DNA of 64,000 nt from Erythrobacter mangrovi (GTDB taxonomy: Bacteria; Pseudomonadota; Alphaproteobacteria; Sphingomonadales; Sphingomonadaceae), in the NCBI RefSeq assembly GCF_013260645.1, contig NZ_CP053921.1:1991763-2055762 (forward strand), written 5' to 3'. The notes beneath the pieces are model-generated. The model was given only the letters and a program-made list of their open reading frames with translations, did not search any database and had not been told where the DNA came from. Both the position numbers and the translations under genes were made by a program. Each line of letters starts with the position of its first letter. The first letter of the stretch is position 1. Positions 8,767-16,655 of this stretch are shown here, one piece after another.

Positions 8767-10413
8767 TCACATATTCGGATAGTTCGGCCCGCCGCCGCCT
8801 TCGGGCGTCACCCAGGTGATGTTTCCGTTGGGATCCTTGATGTCGCAGGTCTTGCAGTGGACGCAGTTCTGCGAGTTGATCTGGAACTTGGGCGATCCGT
8901 CCTCGTTCTCCAGCCACTCGTAGACGCCTGCGGGGCAGTAGCGGGTCGATGGACCGGCGAAGACGCCCAGCTCGCTCGCCTTCTGCAGCTCCATATCGGC
9001 CACCTTGAGGTGCACCGGCTGGTCCTCAGCATGGTTGGTGTAGCTGAAGCTGACATTGGTCAGGCGGTCGAAGCTGAGCTTCCCGTCGGGCTTGGGGTAG
9101 GCGATCGGTTGGTACAGGTCGGCGCGTTGCAGTGACTCGCTATCCTTGTGGTGCTTCATCGTGATCGGCAAGCCGATCTTGAGGGTGCGCATCCACATGT
9201 CGATCCCGGCGAGCACGGTGCCCAGATCGTCGCCCCACTTGGCGACCATTGGCTGCGCATTCTTCACCAGCTTCAGCTCATCGGCGATCCAGCTCGATCG
9301 CACGGCCGAGTCATAGTCCTGCAGCTCGGTGTGCTCCTTGCCCGCGGCGATCGCTGCGGCGATGCTTTCGGCGGCGAGCATGCCGCTCTTCATGGCGGTA
9401 TGGCTGCCTTTGATGCGCGGCACGTTCACGAAACCGGCCGAGCAGCCGATCAGTGCACCACCCGGGAAGGCCAGCTTGGGCACGCTCTGCCAGCCGCCCT
9501 CATTGATCGCGCGCGCGCCATAGGCGACGCGCTTGCCGCCTTCGAGGATCGCGGCGATCTCGGGGTGGTGCTTCCAGCGCTGGAATTCTTGGTAAGGCGA
9601 GACGTAGGGGTTGGCGTAATCGAGCGCGGTGACGAAGCCGAGTGCGACCTGGCCGTTGGCCTGGTGGTAGAGGAAGCCCCCGCCCCAGCTGCTGGTTTCG
9701 GATAGCGGCCAGCCCTGCGTGTGAATCACGCGACCGGGCACGTGGTTTTCGGGATCGATGTCCCACAGTTCCTTGATGCCGAGGCCGTAGACCTGCGGCT
9801 GGCAATCCGCCTCGAGGTCGAACTTCGCCTTCATCTGCTTGGTCAGGTGACCGCGCGCGCCCTCGGCGAAGAGCGTGTACTTCGCGTGGATCTCCATCCC
9901 CGGCTGGTAATCGGGCTTGTGGCTGCCATCGGCGGCAATGCCCATGTCCTGTGTGACTACGCCGGCAACTGCGCCTTCGGCATCGAACAGCACCTCGGAA
10001 GCGGGGAACCCGGGGAAGACCATGACTCCCAGCCCTTCGGCCTGTTCGGCCAGCCAGCGGCACAGATTGCCGAGCGAACCAGTGTAATTGCCCTCGTTCG
10101 AAAGGAACGGTGGCATGATGAAATGCGGCATGTCCGACTTGCCGCTCTTCGAAAGAATCCAGTGCCAGTTGTCGGTCACGGGGGTTTCGGCCATCGGGCA
10201 ACCCTGATCACGCCATTCAGGCAGCAGCTCGTCGAGCGCTTTGGGGTCGACCACCGCGCCGGAGAGGATATGCGCGCCGATTTCGCTGCCCTTTTCGAGC
10301 ACCACGACCTCAAGGTCGTCATTGATCTGCTTCAGGCGGATCGCCGCGGCGAGGCCGGCCGGGCCACCGCCGATGATGACGACGTCGCAGGGCATCGATT
10401 CGCGTTCGCTCAT
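8767..10413 (-). CDS. Electron-transfer flavoprotein:ubiquinone oxidoreductase
   Basis: A 548-residue ETF-QO, the inner-membrane-associated FAD and [4Fe-4S] protein that passes electrons from ETF (fatty acid and amino acid oxidation) to ubiquinone. Seen: N-terminal dinucleotide fold CDVVIIGGGPAGLAAAIRLK, VVLEKGSEIGAHILSGAV, the quinone-proximal region and the C-terminal ferredoxin-like segment with CPAGVYEW and NCVHCKTCDIKDP cysteines. The start is ATG 10413 with AGAGAGAG upstream. The frame remains open upstream, but that sequence belongs to the divergent gene. No etfAB is in the window. Confidence 0.96.
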   Translation of the reverse strand: MSERESMPCDVVIIGGGPAGLAAAIRLKQINDDLEVVVLEKGSEIGAHILSGAVVDPKALDELLPEWRDQGCPMAETPVTDNWHWILSKSGKSDMPHFIMPPFLSNEGNYTGSLGNLCRWLAEQAEGLGVMVFPGFPASEVLFDAEGAVAGVVTQDMGIAADGSHKPDYQPGMEIHAKYTLFAEGARGHLTKQMKAKFDLEADCQPQVYGLGIKELWDIDPENHVPGRVIHTQGWPLSETSSWGGGFLYHQANGQVALGFVTALDYANPYVSPYQEFQRWKHHPEIAAILEGGKRVAYGARAINEGGWQSVPKLAFPGGALIGCSAGFVNVPRIKGSHTAMKSGMLAAESIAAAIAAGKEHTELQDYDSAVRSSWIADELKLVKNAQPMVAKWGDDLGTVLAGIDMWMRTLKIGLPITMKHHKDSESLQRADLYQPIAYPKPDGKLSFDRLTNVSFSYTNHAEDQPVHLKVADMELQKASELGVFAGPSTRYCPAGVYEWLENEDGSPKFQINSQNCVHCKTCDIKDPNGNITWVTPEGGGGPNYPNM

Positions 10414-10492
10414 GTCTCTCTCTTTTCGTCGCGTATTCGGTGTGAATGCCTTGATTGGTGGCGCGTTAGAGGTCAAGACCTCGCTCGGACGG

Positions 10493-11278
10493 ATGATGCA
10501 GGTCGACAGCCCCGATATGCCCGATTTTACGCCGCTCGAAGGCCTCGAGGGGGCGCTCGACTGGTGGCGTGAGGCAGGGGTCGAATACGACTTTGCCGAA
10601 GAATCGACCGACTGGCTTGCCAAGCTAGAGGTTCAGGAAACCGTAGCGGCACCGGCGGAGCCTGCGCCCGAGCTTCCCGCGCCCCAAAGCCCCTTGCAGC
10701 GCGCGTTGGTCCGCGATGACCTGCCCCGCATCGGCGGTGACACGGCAGCATGGCCGGATACGCTGGAAAGTTTTCGTAGCTGGTGGATGACCGAATCTTC
10801 GCTTGCCGATGGCGCGCTCGATCGACGTTTGCCGCCGCGCGGGCTGGCACAGGCGAAGCTGATGGTGTTGGTCGGCCAGCCGGAACCTGACGACGCCGAG
10901 GGCCTGCTCAGTGGTGGCGCAGGAAAGCTGCTTGCCGCAATGCTGCGTGCAATGGGGATCGCCCCGCACGAGGCCTATCTTGCGAGTGCCCTTCCCGCTC
11001 CGATGGCCCTGCCCGACTGGAACGAACTGGCGGCTCGCGGACTTGGCGACGTAGCCCGGCACCACATTGCTCTCGCCGCTCCGCAACGTATCCTGGCGGT
11101 CGGCCGCGCGCAGCTGGCGCTGTTCGACATCCCGCCGGAGAAGGCGCGCGATCCGCTCGTGGTCGAGTGTGGCGAGAAGCCATACCCACTACTCGCGGCC
11201 CCCGATTTCGCTCAGATCGCCCGTAGCGCCCCCCGGCGCGAGCGCTTCTGGCACCGTTGGCTCGAATGGACCCGATGA
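10493..11278 (+). CDS. Uracil-DNA glycosylase-like protein lacking catalytic motifs
   Basis: A 261-residue protein. The N-terminal 80 residues are acidic and low-complexity (about 40-58: PAEPAPELPAPQSP). The remainder resembles the family 4/5 UDG fold: MVLVGQPEPDDAEGLLSGG corresponds to the VGEAPG...GRPF region, LLAAMLRAMGIAPHEAYLAS follows, and AAPQRILAVGRAQLALF matches the core strand. The GEAPG catalytic loop, the C-terminal HPS/HPA motif (here AAPDF) and the four Fe-S cysteines are missing, so it is probably not an active glycosylase. ATG 10493 or 10496 may be the start. It overlaps the transglycosylase start as ATGA. Confidence 0.65.
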   Translation: MMQVDSPDMPDFTPLEGLEGALDWWREAGVEYDFAEESTDWLAKLEVQETVAAPAEPAPELPAPQSPLQRALVRDDLPRIGGDTAAWPDTLESFRSWWMTESSLADGALDRRLPPRGLAQAKLMVLVGQPEPDDAEGLLSGGAGKLLAAMLRAMGIAPHEAYLASALPAPMALPDWNELAARGLGDVARHHIALAAPQRILAVGRAQLALFDIPPEKARDPLVVECGEKPYPLLAAPDFAQIARSAPRRERFWHRWLEWTR

Positions 11279-12984
11279 CCCTCAGACCCGCCCTTGTCCT
11301 TGCCGTCTCGCTGATTGCAGCCCCGGCCGCCGCGCAGACCAGCAGCGTGGATTATTTCACGCGCTCGCATGCTCAGGCCCTGCCGCAACTGCTTTCGACA
11401 GAAGACCGCGCTTTTTATGGTTCTCTCTACGAAGCGATCGACAACAAAAATTGGGACCGCGTCGAAGTGCTGCTGGGTGAGCGTCCCGATGGCCCGCTGC
11501 ACGGGGCGGCTTTGGCCAGCTATTATCTCGATCCCGCCAGTCCGCGCATCCCGCTCGAACGGATCGAGGATTGGCTCGATCGCTACCGCAATTTGCCCCA
11601 GACTGCGGCGATCGTACGGCTCGGCAAGACGCGCGGGCTCGATCACTACATCGACACACCGGGCGAACGCTCACTGGTGCGCCAACGAGGGTTGACCAAG
11701 CGACTGCGTCCCTCACCGGTCGACGACGGTACCATGCCGAGCTCGATCAGCACGGCCATTCTTGAGCGCATTACCAATGACGATCCGGATGGCGCACGCA
11801 TCCTGCTCGACGGCGTCGATGCCTCGCTCTCTAGCGCCACGCGTGCCGAGTGGCGCCAGCGCGTCGCCTGGAGCTACTACATTGAGAACCGCGACCCCGA
11901 GGCATGGGGACTGGCCGAAACGATCCGCTCCGATGGCAGCGGCGCCTGGGTCGCCGAGGGTGATTGGGTCGCCGGCCTCGCCGCCTGGCGGCTGGGCGAT
12001 TGCGAGCGTTCCGCAGAGGCATTCCGCCGCGCGGCGATGAGCGCGTCCAACCCGGAGCTGACCACTGCCGCGCACTACTGGGCCAGCCGCGCCCTAGTTC
12101 GCTGCCGCCAGCCGGAGGACGCCGCCGAACAGCTGCGTGGGGCAGCACGCTATCCCGAGACACTTTATGGCATGCTGGCCTATGAGCAGTTGGGCCGCAC
12201 GCTCCCCAATACCCATACCGAGCCCGACCTAACCAATGTGGACTGGAACCGGCTACGTAATGAACCCGCCGCCGTGCAGGCAGTGATGCTGGCCGAGGTC
12301 GGACGCAGCGTCGATGCGGACGAAGTGCTGCGTTGGATGGCCCGTACGGGGGATGCCAGCGACTATGCCGCGCTCGGCAGGCTGGCTCGGGCTCTGGGGC
12401 TTTCAGGCACGCAGAATTTCATGGCCTATAACGCGCCGCCGGGTACCGCGTCGCATCCCAGCCTGCGCTTCCCGGTGACCTTCCGGACCCCGATCGGCGG
12501 ATGGCGGATCGATCCTGCGCTCGCCTTTGCCCACGCATTGCAGGAATCGAATTTTCGCGAGCGTGTGGTGAGCCCCGCCAATGCCATCGGCCTGATGCAG
12601 ATCCGTCCGATCGCGGCTCGCGAATACGCCGCCTCGATCAACCTCAGTGCGGATGCCGATCTCAAGGACCCGGCGGTCAATCTCGCCTTCGGCCAGCGCA
12701 CACTCGAAGCGCTTAGCCAGGGTAGCTTCACGCAGGGCAAGCTACCCAAGGTCATGGCCGCCTATAATGCCGGTCCGACGCCGGTGGCACGTTGGGCGAG
12801 CGAAATCCGCGACCAGGGTGATCCGCTACTGTGGATGGAATCGATCCCATATTGGGAAACGCGCAGCTATGTGGCGATCGTAATGCGCAATTATTGGATG
12901 TACTTGCGCCAGGCGAACGCCCAGGCGCCCAGCCGCATCGATTTGGCCGAGAACGACTGGCCGATCTTCCCGCGCGTCAGATAG
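11275..12984 (+). CDS. Soluble lytic murein transglycosylase (Slt-like)
   Basis: A 569-residue periplasmic lytic transglycosylase that cleaves the MurNAc-GlcNAc bond of peptidoglycan with formation of 1,6-anhydroMurNAc. Residues 1-20 are a signal peptide ending APAAAQ. A long alpha-helical superhelical region (about 30-400) precedes the C-terminal GEWL-like domain: the catalytic Glu in HALQESNFRE, then NAIGLMQIRPIA and AAYNAGPTPVARW. ATG 11275 overlaps the previous stop; an ATG nine bases earlier (11266) is possible. It is transcribed with the UDG-like gene and followed eight bases later by moaB. Confidence 0.92.
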   Translation: MTLRPALVLAVSLIAAPAAAQTSSVDYFTRSHAQALPQLLSTEDRAFYGSLYEAIDNKNWDRVEVLLGERPDGPLHGAALASYYLDPASPRIPLERIEDWLDRYRNLPQTAAIVRLGKTRGLDHYIDTPGERSLVRQRGLTKRLRPSPVDDGTMPSSISTAILERITNDDPDGARILLDGVDASLSSATRAEWRQRVAWSYYIENRDPEAWGLAETIRSDGSGAWVAEGDWVAGLAAWRLGDCERSAEAFRRAAMSASNPELTTAAHYWASRALVRCRQPEDAAEQLRGAARYPETLYGMLAYEQLGRTLPNTHTEPDLTNVDWNRLRNEPAAVQAVMLAEVGRSVDADEVLRWMARTGDASDYAALGRLARALGLSGTQNFMAYNAPPGTASHPSLRFPVTFRTPIGGWRIDPALAFAHALQESNFRERVVSPANAIGLMQIRPIAAREYAASINLSADADLKDPAVNLAFGQRTLEALSQGSFTQGKLPKVMAAYNAGPTPVARWASEIRDQGDPLLWMESIPYWETRSYVAIVMRNYWMYLRQANAQAPSRIDLAENDWPIFPRVR

Positions 12985-12992
12985 GAGTATTC

Positions 12993-13520
12993 ATGGCGAT
13001 CGATGAAAGCCGCAGCTACAAGCCGATCCGCATCGCATTGTTGACGGTTTCGGACACGCGCACTGCCGCTGACGATACCTCCGGCGACATCCTTGCCGAG
13101 CGGATCACGTCAGCCGGGCACGAGCTGGTCACACGCGAAATCAGCCGCGACAGCGTCGAGGAGATCGCCGCGCATCTTCACCGCTGGATCGACGATGAAG
13201 GCGTGGATTGCGTCATTTCCACGGGCGGCACGGGCCTAACAGGACGCGATGTCACGCCAGAGGCGCTCGACCGGGTGAAGAGCAAGGACATCCCCGGCTT
13301 TGGCGAGCTGTTCCGCTGGCTGAGCTACAAGACCATCGGCACCAGCACCATCCAGAGCCGCGCCTGCGCGGTCCTGGCGCGCGGTACCTATATCTTCGCC
13401 CTCCCGGGCTCGAACGGCGCGGTGAAGGATGGCTGGGACATGATCCTCGCCGAACAGCTCGACAGCCGCAATCGCCCCTGCAACTTCGTCGAACTGATGC
13501 CACGCTTGCGCGAACGCTAG
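12993..13520 (+). CDS. moaB: Molybdenum cofactor biosynthesis protein MoaB
   Basis: A 175-residue MoaB/MogA-fold protein that adenylylates molybdopterin before metal insertion. Seen: [11 protein letters not shown] near residue 15, [17 protein letters not shown] (the molybdopterin-binding loop) at about 71-87, and [15 protein letters not shown] near 140. The start ATG has AGGAG eight bases upstream; the frame is open further 5' but inside the transglycosylase gene. It is the only molybdopterin gene in the window. The following gene begins 40 bases later behind its own LexA-type site. Confidence 0.94.
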   Translation: MAIDESRSYKPIRIALLTVSDTRTAADDTSGDILAERITSAGHELVTREISRDSVEEIAAHLHRWIDDEGVDCVISTGGTGLTGRDVTPEALDRVKSKDIPGFGELFRWLSYKTIGTSTIQSRACAVLARGTYIFALPGSNGAVKDGWDMILAEQLDSRNRPCNFVELMPRLRER

Positions 13521-13539
13521 CGACTAGCTCTCGATATAT

Positions 13540-13554
13540 GTTCTGTGTATGTTC
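13540..13554 (+). promoter_or_regulatory. LexA (SOS) box of the alphaproteobacterial type
   Basis: The sequence is GTTC TGTGTAT GTTC, an exact match to the alphaproteobacterial LexA direct repeat GTTC-N7-GTTC. It lies in the 40-base gap between moaB and the radical SAM gene, directly after an A/T-rich GATATATG stretch that could be a -10 element. The site would therefore cover the transcription start of the downstream gene. No second copy was found by eye in front of other genes here. Confidence 0.7.
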
Positions 13555-13560
13555 TCATAC

Positions 13561-14646
13561 ATGGAACGCCGACTCGCCCCTGAACTCTCCGGCCGCGGCG
13601 CGCAATCGGGCGCAGTACCGACGCGCTTCGGGCTTGCGACGCGCGAAGTCGACGGCGATTGGCGTGACTACATGGAGTCATTGGACGGCCCACCGGTAAA
13701 GCTGCGCACAACCGTGACCGAGGAACGGCCCAAGACTATCCTCAGCTTCAACCAGTCGCCCGATATCGGTTTCGATCGCTCGATCAACGCCTATCGCGGA
13801 TGCGAGCACGGCTGCGTCTATTGTTACGCGCGCCCGACCCACGCCTATCACGACCTTTCACCGGGGCTTGATTTCGAAACACGGCTCTTCGCCAAACCCA
13901 ATGCGGCGGAACTGCTGCGCGCAACGCTGGCGAAACCGAAGTACACTCCCAGGCCGATCGCCATGGGGACCAACACGGACCCCTACCAGCCAATCGAGGA
14001 CCGTTATCGCATCACCCGCAGCGTGCTCGAGGTCTGCCTCGAAACGCGCCACCCGGTAACGATCACCACCAAGTCCGACCGATTGCTGGCAGACCTCGAC
14101 CTCTTGGTTCCGCTGGCCGAACAGCATTTGGTTGCGGTGGCGATATCGGTGACGACGCTCGATCCGAAGCTGTCCGGCAAGCTTGAACCCCGCGCAACTT
14201 CGCCCGTTAAGCGACTCACAGCACTGCAGAAACTAGCGGCCGCGGGTGTCCCCGTTCACTGCAATGTCGCACCAGTCATTCCGGCCATCACCGACGAATT
14301 CATGGAAGGCATCATCGAGCAAGCAGCCGCTGCTGGCGTGGCAAGCTGCGGCTGGATCGCGCTGCGCCTGCCGCACGAGATCGCGCCGCTGTTTCGCGAA
14401 TGGCTGAGCGTCCATTTCCCCGATCGCGGCGACAAGGTGATGAACATCGTCCGCTCGATTCGCGATGGGAAGGACAACGATCCGAACTTCTTCAGCCGGA
14501 TGAAGCCGACTGGCGTCTGGGCCGATCTTTTCCGAACCCGCTTCCGCCTGGCCTGCAAGCGCGCGGGTGTCGGCAGACCTAGGTTCGAGCTTGATTGCAC
14601 TCAATTCAGGCCACCCAATATCGGCGGCCAGTTGCAGTTGCTCTAG
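13561..14646 (+). CDS. PA0069-family radical SAM protein (SplB-like)
   Basis: A 361-residue radical SAM enzyme of the PA0069 family, distantly similar to spore photoproduct lyase. The cluster motif CEHGCVYCY (CxxxCxxC) follows FDRSINAYRG near residue 80; GRGAQSGAVPTRFG near residues 11-24 is the family N-terminal signature. Further blocks include MGTNTDPYQPIE and LETRHPVTITTKS. It contains a SAM-binding TIM-barrel but no known substrate. ATG 13561 is chosen because the other in-frame ATG (13549) lies inside the LexA box; neither has a clear Shine-Dalgarno sequence. The LexA box suggests DNA-damage induction and a role in repair or recovery. Confidence 0.87.
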   Translation: MERRLAPELSGRGAQSGAVPTRFGLATREVDGDWRDYMESLDGPPVKLRTTVTEERPKTILSFNQSPDIGFDRSINAYRGCEHGCVYCYARPTHAYHDLSPGLDFETRLFAKPNAAELLRATLAKPKYTPRPIAMGTNTDPYQPIEDRYRITRSVLEVCLETRHPVTITTKSDRLLADLDLLVPLAEQHLVAVAISVTTLDPKLSGKLEPRATSPVKRLTALQKLAAAGVPVHCNVAPVIPAITDEFMEGIIEQAAAAGVASCGWIALRLPHEIAPLFREWLSVHFPDRGDKVMNIVRSIRDGKDNDPNFFSRMKPTGVWADLFRTRFRLACKRAGVGRPRFELDCTQFRPPNIGGQLQLL

Positions 14647-14653
14647 CGCAGGA

Positions 14654-15124
14654 TCAGTGAACGTGTGCAGGTTGGCTGCCTGCATGGGTGGCCCACACGC
14701 TCAGCTTCCCGTTACGACCGATCAGAACCGTCTGGTAGGTGGGTGTCGCGCGGCCTGGCGTTTCCATGCCTGGAGATCCGGCGACCATTCCTGGCACACT
14801 AAGCCCCACCGCATTGGGCTTCTCTCTCAGCAGGCGACGGATGTCTTCAGCAGGGACGTGACCCTCAATGACGTAGCCCGCAATCTTTGCAGTATGGCAG
14901 GAGCGTAGCCTGTCGGGCACGCCAGCAGCCGTTGCGATGGGGGCGGTATCCTGGACATCGCGAACCTTGAGGGTGAAGCCCGCTGCCTCCATTCGCGCAA
15001 CCCATTCGGTGCAACAACCGCACAACGGCGTCTTTACCACATCCAGGGTCGCAGCGGCAGCGACCTGTGCGCAGGCGATCAGAGCTAGCGGCGCGAGAAC
15101 GAAACTGAGATTCCTGATTTTCAT
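14654..15124 (-). CDS. DUF411 metal-binding protein, exported
   Basis: A 156-residue DUF411 protein. Residues 1-25 are a signal peptide (LAPLALIACAQVAAAA). The mature N-terminus has the family motif TPLCGCCTEWV, where the CGCC cysteines probably bind a metal such as copper, and a later SCHTAKIAGYVIEGHVP block with Cys and His. DUF411 proteins often occur beside copper or cation efflux genes, but none is near here. Two adjacent ATGs (15127 and 15124) follow AAGGAG; 15124 has the better spacing. It is convergent with the radical SAM gene, with only seven bases between stops. Confidence 0.85.
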   Translation of the reverse strand: MKIRNLSFVLAPLALIACAQVAAAATLDVVKTPLCGCCTEWVARMEAAGFTLKVRDVQDTAPIATAAGVPDRLRSCHTAKIAGYVIEGHVPAEDIRRLLREKPNAVGLSVPGMVAGSPGMETPGRATPTYQTVLIGRNGKLSVWATHAGSQPAHVH

Positions 15125-15166
15125 CATAAACTCCTTGGCGGCGACTCCGTCAAACCGAGAGATGGG

Positions 15167-15598
15167 CTAAAACCCCTCGCCACCCTCACTGGGCTTGAAT
15201 CGGATCAGGCGGCTGTCGACCAAGGCCGCAGTGCGATTCACCACAGCAAGCTGGTAGTCGGGGTCCTTGATCATCTCGAAGAAAGCCGCGCTGTTCGGGT
15301 ATTGCGCAACGAAGCCATCGTCCCAGCGCATGCTGTCGGGACCGGTGACCATTGTCTGGAAGGTGCCTCGCCACACGATCGTGCCGCCCACCCGGCGAAA
15401 GATCGGGCCGCTCGTCTTGCCGTATTCATGATAGGCGCGGCGGCCGCTCCAGCCCTTGCCAGCATGCTCATGCCCCTCGGGATATTGGGCCTCGTCGCGA
15501 TAGAGCAACAGGTTGAGCATGTGGATCGGCTCGTCGCGCGGTAAATCCTTGAAGGCGTTGAAGTTGGCGGGGCTTGGATCGATGAAGGTCTCGCTCAC
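15167..15598 (-). CDS. DUF1330 domain-containing protein
   Basis: A 143-residue cytoplasmic protein starting at GTG 15598, with GAGGAGAG upstream and an 11-base gap from the pseudouridine synthase stop. It has the dimeric alpha-beta barrel pattern of DUF1330: PIHMLNLLLYRDEA, a VGGTIVWRGTF core strand, WDDGFVAQYPNSAAFFEMI and a C-terminal ALVDSRLIRF strand. Members are found widely, with no established reaction. The frame is open upstream to base 15814, but that extension overlaps rRNA pseudouridine synthase sequence and is not used. Confidence 0.8.
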   Translation of the reverse strand: MSETFIDPSPANFNAFKDLPRDEPIHMLNLLLYRDEAQYPEGHEHAGKGWSGRRAYHEYGKTSGPIFRRVGGTIVWRGTFQTMVTGPDSMRWDDGFVAQYPNSAAFFEMIKDPDYQLAVVNRTAALVDSRLIRFKPSEGGEGF

Positions 15599-15609
15599 GA
15601 ATCTCTCCT

Positions 15610-16155
15610 CTAGAGGTCGAGTACACGGTATTCGCCCGGGGCGAGTCCGTCCACGCTCCATTGGCCGATCCGCCAGCGGACAAGCCGTAAGGTCGGCAAT
15701 CCGACTGCCGCCGTCATCCGCCGCACCTGGCGATTGCGCCCCTCGCTTATCTCGAGCGCAATCCAGCTGTCGGGCACGTTCTTGCGATAACGTACCGGCG
15801 GGTCGCGCTCCCATAGCACCGGCGGATCGATGCGCCTGGCCCGCGCGGGCCTGGTTATGCCGTCATTCAGCTTCACGCCTCGTGCTAGTTTCTCAAGCGC
15901 TTCTTCGCCAGCCTCACCCTCGACCTGCACAAGGTACGTCTTGGGAAGCTTGTAGCGCGGGTCGGCAATGCGTGCCTGCAAGCGCCCATCGTCGGTAAGT
16001 AACAGAAGGCCCTCGCTATCCTTATCCAGCCGCCCGGCAGGATAAACATCTGGCACGTCGACGAGATGCGCCAGTGTATCTTCTACGCCTTCCTTCCCGC
16101 CGGTGAACTGCGACAGCACACCATAGGGTTTGTTGAGTAGGACCAGCCTGCTCAC
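15610..16155 (-). CDS. Pseudouridine synthase, RluE-like (RsuA family)
   Basis: A 181-residue member of the RsuA/RluB/E/F group. The N-terminal LLNKPYGVLSQFTG and the catalytic-Asp motif PAGRLDKDSEGLLLLTDDG (Asp near residue 45) are intact, followed by KTYLVQVEG and ALEISEGRNRQVRRM. There is no N-terminal S4 domain, which fits RluE, the enzyme for 23S rRNA U2457. It starts at GTG 16155, overlapping the GNAT stop as GTGA, so translation is coupled. Assignment to RluE rather than another paralogue rests on size and N-terminal motif only. Confidence 0.85.
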   Translation of the reverse strand: MSRLVLLNKPYGVLSQFTGGKEGVEDTLAHLVDVPDVYPAGRLDKDSEGLLLLTDDGRLQARIADPRYKLPKTYLVQVEGEAGEEALEKLARGVKLNDGITRPARARRIDPPVLWERDPPVRYRKNVPDSWIALEISEGRNRQVRRMTAAVGLPTLRLVRWRIGQWSVDGLAPGEYRVLDL

Positions 16156-16655
16156 GCGACAAGTTCGCGCTGCATATAGACGGTGTCGAGGATTCGTCCG
16201 AACTTGCGACCGACCTTCTTCATGCGCCCTGCGTGTTCGAAGCCGCATCGCGCATGAAGCGCGACCGAGGCTGGCTCGCCGCCGCCGATCACCGCAATCA
16301 TTTGCTCGAATCCGCTCGCTCGCGCTGCGTCGACGAGTGCTTCGAGCAGACGCCTCCCAAGGCCGGTGCCGCGCAAGTCGGGGTCGATATAAATGCTGTT
16401 CTCGCAGGTATGGGAGTAGGCTGCCCGGTCGCGAAATTGGCTGGCGTAGGCGTAGCCTGCCAGCACGCCATCAACCTCGATCGCCAGAAACGGCCAGCCA
16501 CGCGCAAGAATGTGCGCAATCTTCTCCTCCCAAAACGCCACGTCCGGTGCCTCGGTATCGAAGCTCGCCGTGCCGTGCGCGACATGGAAGGCATAGATCG
16601 CCTGCACCGCCGCAGCGTCCGTGGGGACGGCCGGGCGGATCGCAATGTCAGCCAA
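16152..16655 (-). CDS. GNAT N-acetyltransferase, phosphinothricin acetyltransferase-like
   Basis: A 167-residue GNAT protein. It has the acetyl-CoA motif IDPDLRGTGLGRRLLEALV and the PAT-subfamily blocks HVAHGTASFDTEAP, GYAYASQFRDRAAYSHTCENSIYI and ARCGFEHAGRMKKVGRKFG. Homologues acetylate phosphinothricin, methionine sulfoximine or related amino acids; the native substrate is unknown. The start is TTG 16655, overlapping the stop of the acyl-CoA ligase by eight bases; the open frame upstream lies in the ligase gene. It is translationally coupled to the pseudouridine synthase downstream. Confidence 0.85.
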   Translation of the reverse strand: MADIAIRPAVPTDAAAVQAIYAFHVAHGTASFDTEAPDVAFWEEKIAHILARGWPFLAIEVDGVLAGYAYASQFRDRAAYSHTCENSIYIDPDLRGTGLGRRLLEALVDAARASGFEQMIAVIGGGEPASVALHARCGFEHAGRMKKVGRKFGRILDTVYMQRELVA

